Positions 1 to 10,361 of a DNA stretch of 64,000 nt are shown here, piece by piece. The DNA is from Thalassia testudinum (taxonomy: Eukaryota; Streptophyta; Magnoliopsida; Alismatales; Hydrocharitaceae), in contig JAZHRO010000073.1 of NCBI GenBank assembly GCA_037157565.1, positions 18,916,501-18,980,500 of the forward strand, given 5' to 3'. The position numbers were made by a program, and so were the translations under genes. Numbering within the stretch: position 1 is the stretch's first letter; the number at the start of each line of letters is the position of its first letter. The notes below the pieces were generated by a model, which worked only from the letters and a program-made list of their open reading frames with translations, did not search any database and was not told the origin of the DNA.

Positions 1-60
1 ATTTCCAGACGTCTGGAAACGATCCCAGACGTCTGGTCTGACGTCTGGGGCACACGTTCG
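1..60 (+). repeat. Palindromic LTR-start remnant fused to gag
   Basis: CCAGACGTCTGG occurs at 5-16 and 25-36, and a related TGACGTCTGGGG at 39-50, followed by GGCACACG. The same palindromes and the same GGCACACG occur near the start of the 3' LTR (4246-4305). The gag frame begins immediately after, at about 63, already in the middle of the capsid-like domain. Most of the LTR, the primer site and the gag N-terminus are therefore missing. The alternative is an unrelated insertion upstream. Confidence 0.6.
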
Positions 61-62
61 TT

Positions 63-1169
63 ACAGCTATTGAGGAGGAGCGCCTTTGGAGGTTCACCGA
101 GGGGCTTCGACCTGCGATTCGGGGGTATGTCAAACCCCTGAAGCTGCCTACGTTTTCGAGGGTGGTAGAGGCAGCTATGACTTATGAGGAGACCAACCCG
201 TCCGCACGAGACACTAACAGCGGGCGGAAGAGGCCCTTTCAGCTGGACTTTTCACAGGGCCAGCGAGAGAGGAGACACGTGGCGCCCGCAGGAGAGCCGT
301 CACGTTTTACAGGGCCATCAGTGGCCTTTGGGGGCCCTCGATAGGGGCCAGTCGCCAGCACTGGACCCCCGCCCAGCCGACAGCAGGGACCCACTGAGGG
401 CGGGAGCCGGGTTCCCCTCTGTTACCAGTGTGGCCAGCCGGGCCACATCAGGAGGGACTGCCCGTATAGGGTAGGAGGTCAGCAGATACTTCCCGCGCAG
501 AGCACTGGAGGGTGCGCAGGAGGCTGCGGTTCCCAGGCGCGAGGAGGAGGACAACAGTCGAGAGGAGGGTACCGGCCAGCACCTACCCGTCCGACGCAAA
601 GTGTGGCTGCTTCGTCCGCACCTAGAGCTGAGGGGCGTATCAACGCCCTGACACACAGGGGCGCCAGAGCTTCGAGATCTTTGGTAGCAGGTATGGTTTC
701 AATTTCCGGTAGACTCATTTACATGCTTTTCGATTCCGACGCTACGTACTCGTTTGTCGCAGCCAGTTTCGCAGTTAGCTTGGACCAAGATTTTACATTG
801 TTAGAGAATCCGTTCGTAATCAGAGGTCCGAGTGGTCAGCTGTTTGTAGCTGAGGAGGTGTACACGGATTGCGAGGTCAGCGTCGGGGGACATAGCCTGC
901 CAGCTGACCTGATTATGATACAGATGGAGGACTTTGGAGTGATTCTGGGGATGGATTGGCTGTCCGCTGACCACGCCTTGGTGGACTGTTTTGAGAGGAA
1001 GATCGTCTTCTACATTCCGGAGTTGCCTTCTTTCGAATTTCACGAACAGCCAGTGGACGGAGGCTTCAGGTGCATTTCGGCACTTCGGGCGGCGAGACTT
1101 TTGAGCCAGGGGTGTGAGGGCTTCCTAGCTTGTGTGGTGGTAGAGCCCAGCCCTGTGGCAGACTTCTAG
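63..1169 (+). pseudogene. Tekay-like gag-protease, broken
   Basis: This frame encodes the capsid C-terminus, nucleocapsid and aspartic protease of a chromovirus polyprotein. A CCHC zinc knuckle (CYQCGQPGHIRRDC) lies at 420-461. The protease motif reads DSDAT at 732-746, where the family has DSGAT, so one G-to-A change has replaced the active-site glycine. ILGMDWL, the usual distal protease motif, follows near 945. A TAG at 342-344 interrupts the frame before the knuckle and a TAG at 1167-1169 separates it from the RT frame, which continues in phase. The N-terminus is absent. No start codon can be assigned because the frame is open at its left edge. Confidence 0.88.
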
Positions 1170-4099
1170 AGTATCCCGGTGGTCAGAGAGTACCCTGACG
1201 TGTTTCCAAACGAGTTACCAGGACTACCGCCGGAGCGTGAGATCGAGTTTGAGATCTCACTAGTACCAGGGACTAGCCCCATCTCCACCGCGCCATACAG
1301 GATGGTACCGCTTGAGCTGCGAGAGCTCAAGTCCCAGTTGCAGGACCTTTTGGAGAAAGGTTTCGTGAGGCCCAGTGCGTCTCCCTGGGGAGCCCCGGTA
1401 CTATTTGTGAAGAAGAAGGATGGTACCCTACGCCTTTGTGTGGACTACCGACAACTGAATAAGGTCACCATCAAGAACAGATATCCGCTGCCGAGGATCG
1501 ATGACTTGTTTGACCAATTGCGGGGTGCCACGGTGTTCTCCAAGATCGACTTGAGGTCTGGATACCACCAGTTGAGGATCAGGGAGACCGACGTCTCCAA
1601 GACAGCTTTCCGCACCCGGTACGGACACTACGAGTTTTTGGTCATGCCATTTGGGCTGACCAATGCCCCCGCTGCTTTCATGGATCTGATGAACCGGGTG
1701 TTTAGACCGTACTTGGAGCAGTTCGTGGTGGTTTTCATAGATGATGTACTCATCTATTCTCGAGATCAGACGCAGCACGGACAGCACTTGCGGAAGATTC
1801 TGGACACTCTGAGACGACGTAGGCTGTACGCCAAATACAGCAAGTGCGAGTCCTGGTTGAGGGAGGTGACCTTCTTAGGTCATGTGATCTCGGGAGACGG
1901 CTTGGCTGTGGACCCAGCCAAGGTCGAGGCAGTACGTAGGTGGGAGAGACCGCGTTCAGTCACTGAGATTCGCAGTTTCCTGGGACTGGCAGGCTACTAC
2001 AAACGATTTATCAGAGGTTTTTCACAGATCGCGTCCTATGACACAGTTGACCCGGAAGGACGTGCCCTTCACTTGGACAAACGCCTGTGAGGCGTGTTTT
2101 CTGGAGCTGAAGGAGAAGTTGACCTCGGCTCCCGTGCTTACCATCCCTGACAGTAGTGGCAGGTTCGTTGTGTACACGGACGCCTCCTTGCAGGGGTTAG
2201 GAGGTGTGCTCATGCAGAGGGGTCACGTTGTCGCTTACGCTTCGCAGCAACTGAAGCCCCATGAGCATACCTACCCTACCCACGACTTAGAGTTGGCAGC
2301 TGTTGTCTTCGCGCTGAAGACTTGGAGGCACTACTTGTACGGTGAGACCTTCGAGATTTTCACAGATCACAAGAGCCTCAGATACCTTTTTTGATCAGAA
2401 AGAGCTCAACATGAGACAGAGATGTTGGTTGGAGCTCCTGAAGGACTACGACTGCAGCATCTCCTACCACCCGGGAAAGGCCAATGTGGTGGCTGACGCC
2501 TTGAGTCGTAAGGCGCCCGCACACTTGGCCAATTTACAGTTACAGAGTTGGAGCCTTTTGGAGGAGGTGGGCAGTTGGCGACCCCTGGAGTTACGGGGGC
2601 ACTGTGGGGCAGTGACGGTGACACGATAGACTAGGCCAGAGCTGATAGACCGCATTGTCATAGGACAGATGGCCGATCCGTACTTGCAGTCCTTGCGTGA
2701 CAGAGTACTGTCAGGAGACCCAGGGGACTTCTCTTTCACAGACCAGGTGCTGCGCTTGAGGGGACAGTTGTGCGTTCCCAGAGACGAGGAGCTGTTGAGA
2801 GAGCTCCTGACTGAGGCACACGGTTCCAGGTTCACCATACATCCTGGAAACACGAAGATGTACCACGACTTGAGACGTGAGTTTTGGTGGAGGGGGATGA
2901 AGCGGGATGTAGGTGAATTCGTGCAGCAGTGCTTAGTGTGCCAGTAGGTAAAAGCCGAGCATCAGAGGCCTGCAGGGCCGCTACAGCCGCTTCCAGTGCC
3001 GGAGTGGAAGTGGGAGAGCATCACCATGGACTTGGTGGTGGGCTTACCTGTTACCCAGCGAGGGCACGACGCTGTCTGGGTAATTGTGGATAGATTGACG
3101 AAGACGGCACGATTCCTGCCGATCTGAGTCACTTTGGGACCAGCACAGTTGGCAGAGAGGTATATCCGCGACGTGGTACGACTACACGGAGTTCCGCGGG
3201 AGATCGTATCCGACCGGGATACCCGCTTTACGTCCCAGTTTTGGGCTGAGTTTTAGCAGGCCCTGGGGACGCGATTGAGGTTTAGTACAGCTTACCACCC
3301 TCAGACGGACGGACAGTCCGAGCGCACGATACAAACACTTGAGGACCTTTTGCGTGCCTGTGTACTGGACTGGAGGGGCTCTTGGGAGGAACACCTGCCC
3401 CTGGCGGAGTTTGCATACAACAACAGCTATCACTCGAGCATCGGCATGGCTCCCTACGAGGCTCTGTACGGACGGAGTTGTACGGCACCCTTGAGTTGGG
3501 TTGAGGTGGGGACCAAGTGGGAGGTTGGCCCCAGGTTGATCCGGCAGAGTCAGGAGGTAGTTGAGCAGATCCATAGGCGACTCCGCACTGTCAGGAGCAG
3601 ACAGAAGAGCTACGCGAATCGGAGACGCAGAGAGGTGCAGTTCGAGGTTGGGGATCACGTCTTTCTTCGTGTTTCGCCCATGAAGGGCCTGCAGCGGTTT
3701 GGGGTGAGAGGGAAGCTCGCGCCGAGGTTTGTGGGGCCCTTTGAGGTCCTGGAACGGGTTGGACCCGTTGCTTATAGGCTTGCCCTCCCCCCGCAGCTTT
3801 CTGGTGTGCACGGCGTGTTCCACGTGTCCAACCTCAGGAAGTACGTAGCCGATCCCAGTCACGTACTGAGTCACGAAAGCGTTGAGGTGGGCGACGACCT
3901 GACCTACCCCGAGTGACCAGTGCAGATTCTAGACTGAGTCGTCCGCAGTTTGAGACGAAAGCAAGCACCCCTGGTAAAGGTTTTGTGGAGGAGCCAGCGA
4001 TACGAGGAGGCTACCTGGGAGCCTGAGGCAGCAATGCGGGAGCGGTACCCGAAGCTCTTTGCGGGTACGTCTTTTCGGACCGGCTTCGGTCCTCTTTGA
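1170..4099 (+). pseudogene. Tekay-like pol: RT, RNase H, integrase, chromodomain, broken
   Basis: RT spans about 1179-2030, with [31 protein letters not shown] and the catalytic FIDD at 1734-1745. RNase H follows ([30 protein letters not shown]). Integrase has the HHCC finger ending in CLVCQ at about 2945, the catalytic core and TDGQSERT near 3305. A GPY/F-like stretch lies near 3713-3790 and a chromodomain at 3917-4063. Frameshifts lie at about 2034 and in a T6 run at 2389-2394. Stops lie at 2627, 2945, 3125, 3254, 3914 and 3935. Those at 2945, 3125, 3254 and 3935 sit where the family usually has Gln or Arg, so they fit CAG to TAG and CGA to TGA. The chromodomain is thought to guide integration into heterochromatin. 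Confidence 0.92.
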
Positions 4100-4200
4100 G
4101 TTTGTTATGGTTATTTTGACATCTTTTCCGCACCCTAGTTAGCGCAAGTTTCGGGGACGAAACTTCCTTTGAGTTTGTTATATTGTTACGAACGCGCGCT

Positions 4201-5090
4201 TCAGACGTCTTTTAAGATGTCTGGGAGGTGGCCTAGACGTGTTACCAGACGTCAGGAACCACTTCCAGATGTCTGGGAATCGGTTATTTTTGGCACACGT
4301 GTTTCGTCTGTGCGCCTGAGCACGCAGACCTGCGTACGCTCTCTCTCCCTCTCTTTTTCCCTCTCTCCTGCGGCCGCAGAACCACCCTGTCCGCTCTCTC
4401 TCTCCTCCTCGCACGGCCTTAAAAGGCCACGCCCTCTCCCTCACTCCCGTCACCTCCGCCCCCTTCCTCTTCTCCTTCCAGCCAGTGCGCGAGAGCGAGC
4501 GCGAGTGAGCGGCGGCGGCGACAGCCGCGGTGAGCGTGGGAGGAGGTGCTGCGCATGGAAGAGGCGCTCGGCCGTGAGGGCGAGCTCGCCGGGCTGCTAG
4601 GGCCGGCTGGCGGGGGGCGCAGCGGGCGTGGAGCGACACGGGGGGGACTGCTGCAGTTTGAGCAGCAGGCGGACGAGGAGCGGCGCGGCCGGGCGTCGCG
4701 AGAGGAGGGCGAGTTGCACCCTGGTTCTGGAAACTTTTCCAGAATCAAACGTCTGGGCTTCTAGCCAGACGACGGGCACGACGTCTGGAAGACTGTCCAG
4801 ACGTCTGAAAGGTGAGTTATTTTAGCTTCTTCGTTTTCTTCGACTGACCGTACTAAGAGAGAGAGGAAATGGGTATGCGCAGGTTCTGAGATTCGCATCC
4901 AACGTGAATCAGACGGCTGGCTGTAGTGCCAGACGACGGGAACAACTTCCAGACGTCTGGGGTGACCATCGGACGTCTGGGAACTAGGCCAGACGCCCCT
5001 GCAGGCTTCTGGACGTCTGAGAGACCACGCAGAGCAAGGTAACCCCTGATCCACTTTTTAAGACGTCTGGAATAAGTTCCAGACGTCTGA
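4201..5090 (+). repeat. Two clusters of AGACGTCT palindromes in the LTR
   Basis: Exact or near-exact sites lie at 4202-4211, 4246-4253, 4781-4790, 4799-4808, about 4951-4960, 4971-4979, 5011-5019, 5061-5070 and 5081-5088. Variants with TG, CA or one mutated arm lie at 4215, 4234, 4266, 4766 and 4931. The first cluster is upstream of the TATA-like site and the second is downstream. GACGTC is the C-box core bound by plant bZIP factors (known). Whether it is bound here is inference. Confidence 0.8.
4417..4428 (+). promoter_or_regulatory. Possible LTR TATA-like site
   Basis: CCTTAAAAGGCC lies between CT-rich tracts, about 235 bp into the LTR. The homologous place in the solo LTR (about 60314) reads CTTCAAATACC, so conservation is only partial. 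Position and context are right for a U3 promoter, but no start site can be shown. Confidence 0.4.
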
Positions 5091-5373
5091 TTTTGCACTG
5101 TTTCATCGTTTTTGACCCGTTTAGGACCCGTTCGGGGTCCGTTTTCCGCGTTTTGAGTTGCGTGCTTTCGGAATTACATCCTCTACCTGTCTACAGTAGC
5201 TGTATACTGTTTTGAGAAATTCCTTGTGTTTGATCCTTGTGATAGGACCCCGTTCCGTTGTAATCTCAGGGGTTGCGGAGGCACGCGGGATTCCCGACCA
5301 CGCCCCCAGTTCGCCTGTTGTAACCGGTAGAGTGGCTTTAAGTATAATCTGTTAAATTATGAAACCATAAATA

Positions 5374-5528
5374 GAACCTAGGACATTGCATGAATCCTAG
5401 GAATGAGAAATAGATTGAATGATAGATCCTAGGGTGTTGCATAAATCCTAGGGCTGGAAAACTAGATTGTATGATAGATCCTAGGGTATGACATGAATCC
5501 TAGGATGGGAAAACTAGTGGAATATGTG
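5374..5528 (+). repeat. Three 52-bp repeats with CCTAGG palindromes
   Basis: Units start near 5374, 5425 and 5477. Each has two TCCTAGG-type sites about 20 bp apart, followed by an AAACTAGATTG-like segment. The solo LTR has the same array with units at 61344, 61396 and 61448, so the triplication predates both insertions. Confidence 0.85.
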
Positions 5529-5751
5529 AACACTGTAGTCTTGAAAATGTGGAAAAGAAATAATAGCTGTCTGTAAATTTGTTTAAACAACTGCCTGTTA
5601 TAAATAAATGAATATGATTAAGAATATGGGATGTATGAACGTGAAACTGGAAAGGTGAAACCGGAATGCGCTGAGTTAAAGAGCTGGAACCCTACGGGGA
5701 ATTAGAAGTAGAACTCCTGGAAAGTGAATGGAATAGAATTGGGAAAGTGAG

Positions 5752-5977
5752 CTGGCCCTTGAGTACGGAGTACCAAGGAGAGCGACTGTCCCCCTGTTTA
5801 GTGCAGAGCGGAGCCAGCCGCCCCAGGGACCCGGGGTTAGGACTGACCACTCTGTACCGACTTGCTGGCCCTCGTGTACGTAGTACCGAGGAGAGCTACT
5901 AGTGTAGGGAGGTACTAGCTACCCCACGGGCCCCGGGGTTCTGCTAGCCTCCTACACCGACTTGTTAGGCCCACTGG
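5752..5977 (+). repeat. 113-bp tandem duplication in LTR
   Basis: CTGGCCCT followed by a TACGGAGTACC or TACGTAGTACC stretch begins at 5752 and again at 5865. The two halves then run in parallel through GAGAGC, CCCCGGGGTT-like and ACCGACTTG segments. The solo LTR has the same diverged pair from about 61737. Confidence 0.75.
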
Positions 5978-6017
5978 GGCAAACCAGGGTTGTCAGGCGA
6001 GGGTGCGCAGACTGTGG

Positions 6018-6327
6018 AGGGGCAAGGCCCCTGTTTGGTTACTGTGGAGGGGTTGGACCCCTGTTACTGAGAGGGCTCTGCCCTATACTGGTTCCGTGCT
6101 GTGCTTTGGGCGCACCCGTTAACGGAAACGACTGACCGCGTGCCAGTGCGGGTTAGCTACCCGTGCGTTTACCGCGCGTGCCGTAGTCACCGTTACGTCT
6201 GTCAGTGACCTTTGGGTGGTTGACTGAGAGTAGGATTACCACGGGGGACTCTCCCGGCCAGGAGAGCACCACGTGCTACTTCTACTGTTCAGAAAAGACT
6301 GCAATCAAGATCGTTCCCACGAGGAAC
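6018..6327 (+). other. Cluster of short hairpins in the LTR
   Basis: AGGGG...CCCCT stems lie at 6018-6032 and 6048-6062. CTCTCC/GGAGAG with a 6-base loop lies at 6249-6266, and GTTCC/GGAAC with a 5-base loop at 6313-6327. The last two recur at 62237-62254 and 62302-62316 in the solo LTR, and at 6967-6984 and 7031-7045 in the older LTR fragment. There the second stem is unchanged while four of five loop bases differ. This suggests an RNA-level structure, though three copies are few. Confidence 0.55.
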
Positions 6328-6869
6328 ATTCGAGATCAAGTGAAGGATCTGAGAAATAGATAAATTGTGGGAAAATAGAAAGACGTAATTAAAGAAAGTA
6401 ACAGAACATAACAGCTACTGTACACTCTACTATTTCTTTTGTTTTAGTTGCCACTCTACTCAGCGTTTTGCTGACGTGTTACACTCGTTACCTTTCAGGA
6501 CCAGGTGTTGAACAGCCAGGGTCAGCGGCTGCAGAGGACGCTGGGCCGAGTAGGGTCCAGTAGAGTTACCACTGTTCTCTTGTACCTCTTTTTGGTTCCA
6601 CTGTAGTGAGTAGTTCTTGTTTCCGCTGTACTTTTCTTTACCTGCAGTTCATATTATGTTATTAATGTTGTTCTACTGTTGTGGTGGTACATACTATAGT
6701 GGTTTCTTTCCTTACTGCTGTATTTTCTTACTGTTAGCTATATTCATGTTGAATGTGGTTTATTTTACTGCTCTTTTGGTTACTTCCTCGTTGGACGACC
6801 AGGTCTTGGGTTTAGTCGAGTCGGTCCAGTTCTCGTGTCTCGTAGGGACTCGGGAATCGGGTCGTTACA

Positions 6870-6940
6870 AAGTGCAAATGTTAAATGACACGTGTTTTTT
6901 TATCATCAAAACAAATGATCGTGGTGCTCTGGCACCAACA
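6870..6940 (-). mobile_element. 71-bp remnant of a copia (SIRE-like) LTR
   Basis: On the minus strand this begins TGTTGGTGCCAGAGCACCA and continues with TTTTGATGATAA, matching the first 70 bases of the copia LTRs at 30311 and 49530. Its outer end is at 6940. Its inner side is cut by the Tekay LTR ending at 6869. The Tekay-like element therefore appears to have inserted into this copia LTR. Confidence 0.82.
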
Positions 6941-7582
6941 GACCGGGTGTAGGACTACCACGGGGGCTCTCCTGGCCATGAGAGTACCACATGTATGTCC
7001 TACATCGCGAAATAAACTGCAATCAATATTGTTCCCTTAGGGAACATGAAGATTAAGAAATATTGTGGATCTTTATTAGAATAACCGAAATAGAAACACC
7101 TAGTTGAGATAAATGGAAATGTATGATTAGTTACTTGCTTATTTCTTTAAGTTAAATTGCATATAAATGGATTAACCACCACTCTACTCAGCATTAGCTG
7201 ACTACGGATTATATAACCATGTTTAGGTTAGGGAGTTGAGTAGCCAGCGCCACCGACTGTTAAGGATGCTGGGCTCAGCTGAGCCCAGGTGTAGTGTTTT
7301 TCTCCTTTCTGTTTCAGAGCCCTGTTGTAGTAGTGAGTACATTTACCATCTGTTGTAATTGTGATGGCTATGTATGTTGTAATACTCTTCCACTTGTGGC
7401 ATGTAATATTTTTGAGACTTCTCGTTCTGTTTTCCAATTACTACATTTTTATTAATTCTGCTTAGTTACATTACATGTGTGGTTGTAATATATTTTCTAC
7501 TTTTGTGTTATTTCTCGTTGGACGATTGGATCTTGGGATTAGCCGAAGCGAACCGATCTTGAATCCTGTAGGGATTTGGGGC
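6941..7582 (+). repeat. Older, truncated Tekay-type LTR 3' part
   Basis: This segment aligns in order with the last 650 bp of the LTR at 4184-6869: the CTCTCC hairpin, the GTTCC/GGAAC hairpin, CCACTCTACTCAGC, and the CGTTGGACGA...CTTGGG end block near 7515. It is much more diverged than the two complete LTRs and stops short of the terminal GTTACA, where GGAGG-rich DNA of the next element begins. The copia remnant at 6870-6940 abuts its left edge. Confidence 0.82.
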
Positions 7583-7890
7583 ACCTTAGGAGGAGGAGGT
7601 GGTGGAGGCGATCGAAAATAGAGAGTGGGGGTGGAGGAGATGATCAAAGGTAAGGATGAAGGGAGGTAACTTGGCGATGGGAGGGGCAAAAATTAAAAAA
7701 ATAAAATTTAAGAATTAAAAAAAATTTAAAGACTAAAAAATAATTTTTTTTTATATTTAATTTAAAATTATTAAATTTATGACTAATGGAACGATAAATA
7801 CGAAAATGATGTTGACATATATGTAAATATAGTAATTTAAATAATATTTAAGTAATTTAAAAAAATTTAGAGATATTCATGTAAAAATCC
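7583..7890 (+). mobile_element. Single arm of a fold-back (Mutator-like) element
   Basis: GGAGG-rich DNA passes into AT-rich DNA that ends, read on the minus strand, GGATTTTTACATGAATATC. The same terminus and the same order of motifs (AAATTACTTAAATA, then ATTTAATAATTTTAA) occur in both arms of the elements at 9672-10361 and 25729-26639. Only one arm is present here. Confidence 0.65.
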
Positions 7891-9671
7891 TTTAAAAAAA
7901 TATATATGACTTTTATTTTTTATTTATAAATTAGAAACTAGCATGTATATGTGTATATATATACACACTACGAATCGGTGGACGGTAGAATTGTTCATGC
8001 CGTTTATTTTAAAAGTTTTAATTAAATTTTATGGACTCTCATCTCTCTCTCTCTCTGACACAATTTCGGTTGAATCCTTTCGTTCATTTATTTTGTTATA
8101 ATTTTTTAAATATAATTGAGTTGATGGGTTAAAAAGGAAATTAATGTTCTGTGTTTTTTTTTTTTTATTTATGTTTTTCAAATTTTCTTTATTTGTTGGG
8201 GGTGCAGTTGACCAAAAAAATTTACAAGAATTTAATGGTGGTTAGTGTCGAGGATTATTTTCACTTTTTTCCTTTATCTTCTATTTAATTAAAATGAAAG
8301 GGGGTGGTGTACACGAAGAGAGCAATATTTATTTCGGTTCATGATACAAATACGGACGTTAAATCGATCTGAAAGTTTCATCGGTGTCTCTCTCATTATT
8401 GTAAATTTTGATCCGCTCTCTCTTTCACGCTCTGACAACGTGCAAACATAAGTAACTAGAAATGGTGAAACCATAACAAATAATTTGAAGCCATCCAATG
8501 TACGATCTGTGTGGTATTTGCGTTAGAGTTGAATATGAGAAACAATACACCAAAATAATTTTTACTTTTTAGATTGGGATTTGAGACTTGAGTTTTTGGA
8601 TTCCAATATTATTTTGAGCATTATAAATTTGATACAGATTAAACTTTGACCCTCCTACAACAGTGTTCAGGTTAAAAAGTATCTTATATTTATAGCCCCT
8701 GGACACAACACTTTCGTGGTAGTGTACATGGGCATTCATTAATCACCTTTACAAGTTTTCACTTACTTTCATTTTAAAATTCTTTTGGCACTCTCGTATC
8801 GCTCCCCCTTTTGTCTGTGCTCTTGTGATTATCTCTCGCTCTCTTTGCCTCTCCCGTTCCCCTTTTCCGCTTGTCGCTATCTCCGTCTATTCCAACTTTA
8901 ATCTTTAATTTAGTTTAATTATATTCGGTCATCGACTCATACCCACAAACCCCCCCGTCCCCCCCCCGCTCTCTCTCACACACACACACACACAGCTTAC
9001 GGAAATCAATTTTCCATTTGCTTATTTTGTAAGAAATTTCAAGGTGGCTCTTTTTATTTATCGATTTTTTTACTCTTTTATAATAAAGGTAGAGATGATC
9101 GATTGAAAAAGTAAGTTCATATTGCGTCATCTTGTTGCTCTCTTCATAATTCAGTTTTTCTGCTGTGGTGGAGTTCTCGGTGGGAATTTAGGAGAGTCCA
9201 GTTGACTTTATTGTTGAGAATTATTAATCGTCTATTTGCATATATTTTGAACTTAATTAAACCGAGTGAGATGGTAGACATTAACAACACAATGTTTATT
9301 CATTTTGCCGATGCAAGTACGGACTTGAAAATGGCCGAAATTTGCTATACGTAATTTCCGATCGACTCTTTATGTCACCCATAGGCGAGATTTGTAATCC
9401 GTATTAGCCCCACTCTCTCTCTCTCCCGCTCTCACACGATGAACAACTTGGAATCAAAACTAACAATGATTCCGTTACGAATGTTGATGACACCCAATCC
9501 ACTCCCTATTTTTGTAGATTAACTGTCTGTACTGGCCTTAATAGAGAAGCATTAATGAAAATTTTCATAAGAATACCATAACTTAACGTAAGAGGCCCAG
9601 TAAGCATACCCAGCCGTTGACATTTTGCATGAAAGAGGACAAACACTTTAATAACACTAGATGCTAAATTG
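7891..9671. other. No gene; AT-rich DNA with microsatellites
   Basis: No coding frame with family resemblance is visible. There is a CT run near 8042-8058, a T-run near 8153-8167, and a C-rich stretch followed by CT and CA repeats at 8949-8994. Segments near 8330 and 9295 share a short theme (tacggac after a TTCAT-type stretch), suggesting an old diverged duplication. I cannot assign it to a family. Confidence 0.5.
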
Positions 9672-10361
9672 TCACCAATGTTACGTAAACATCAGTAGAT
9701 TTTATTTAAAATTACTTAAATATCATTTATTTTATTATATTATCAATTATATCATAGAAAAAGTTATGTTATTCTTTATTTATTATTTGATTAATTATAA
9801 TCATTAAATTTAATGATTTTAAATTTAAATATAATAAAAAAAATTAATCCACCAAATTATTTTTTACTCCTGTAAATTTATTTTTTTTATTTTCAACCCC
9901 CTCCACCCTTCCCCCCCTCCCCACACCCCTAATCACTCCGAACCACCTCCAGCTAACCCACCCCCTCCATCCCTGGCCACCCCTCTACCCTCCCCCCCCC
10001 CCCCTCCCATCCCCTTGACCACCTCCACGCCATTAAAAAGAGGGGGTGAAGGAGGTGGTTGGAGGTGTGGAGGAGGTTGAAGAGAGGGGGTGGAGGAGGT
10101 AGTCAAGAGGTGAGGGAGGATGAGAGGTGAATTAGGGAAGAGTAAGGGGGGATGGTGAAAATAAAAATATAAAATTTAAAGATTAAAAATAATCTTTTTA
10201 TTACATTTCAATCTAAAATCATTAAATTTAACGATTATAATTAACATAGTAACAAATATGAAAATGACATAACTTTTCAATGACATAATTGGTAATATAA
10301 TGAAGTAAATTATATTTAAATAATTTTAAAAAATTTTAATAGCACTCACGTATAAATTTTT
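9672..10361. mobile_element. Fold-back (Mutator-like) element, copy 2
   Basis: The left arm (about 9672-10020) reads from AT-rich terminal sequence into CCTCC-rich DNA. The right arm (about 10035-10361) is its diverged inverted copy, reading from GGAGG-rich DNA back to the AT-rich end. The centre is near 10028. The arms share AAATTACTTAAATA, AATCATTAAATTTAA and the C-rich or G-rich inner segment. No transposase frame is present. Ends are approximate because both termini have decayed. Confidence 0.65.

Larger units (their letters stand above)
1..6869 (+). mobile_element. Ty3/gypsy chromovirus (Tekay/Del-like), 3' part
   Basis: The order gag, protease, RT, RNase H, integrase, chromodomain, 3' LTR is that of a plant chromovirus. 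The zinc knuckle, FIDD polymerase motif, HHCC-type integrase finger, GPY/F-type region and C-terminal chromodomain can all be read. The coding part has eight in-frame stops and two frameshifts, so the copy is dead. The right boundary is set by the TG...CA ends of the LTR (4184-6869) and by comparison with the solo LTR at 60113-62861. The left boundary lies outside the window. Bases 1-60 look like the start of the same LTR joined directly to mid-gag, so the 5' side has probably suffered a large deletion. Confidence 0.93.
4184..6869 (+). repeat. 3' LTR of Tekay-like element
   Basis: The 2686-bp LTR runs from TGTTACGA to GTTACA. The start and end align with the solo LTR at 60113-62861. A purine-rich GGGGACGAAAC stretch lies just upstream (about 4152-4163), as in this clade. 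Inside, in order, are a palindrome cluster, a pyrimidine-rich stretch with a TATA-like site, a GC-rich leader-like part with a second palindrome cluster, three 52-bp repeats, a 113-bp tandem duplication and a set of short hairpins. ORFs in the GC-rich part are not kept between the two LTR copies, so I do not call them genes. Confidence 0.92.

Noticed and set aside
4169..4764. Open frames in the GC-rich part of the Tekay LTR
   Set aside because: The matching region of the solo LTR (60183-60631) has different, shifted frames, so only the DNA is conserved.
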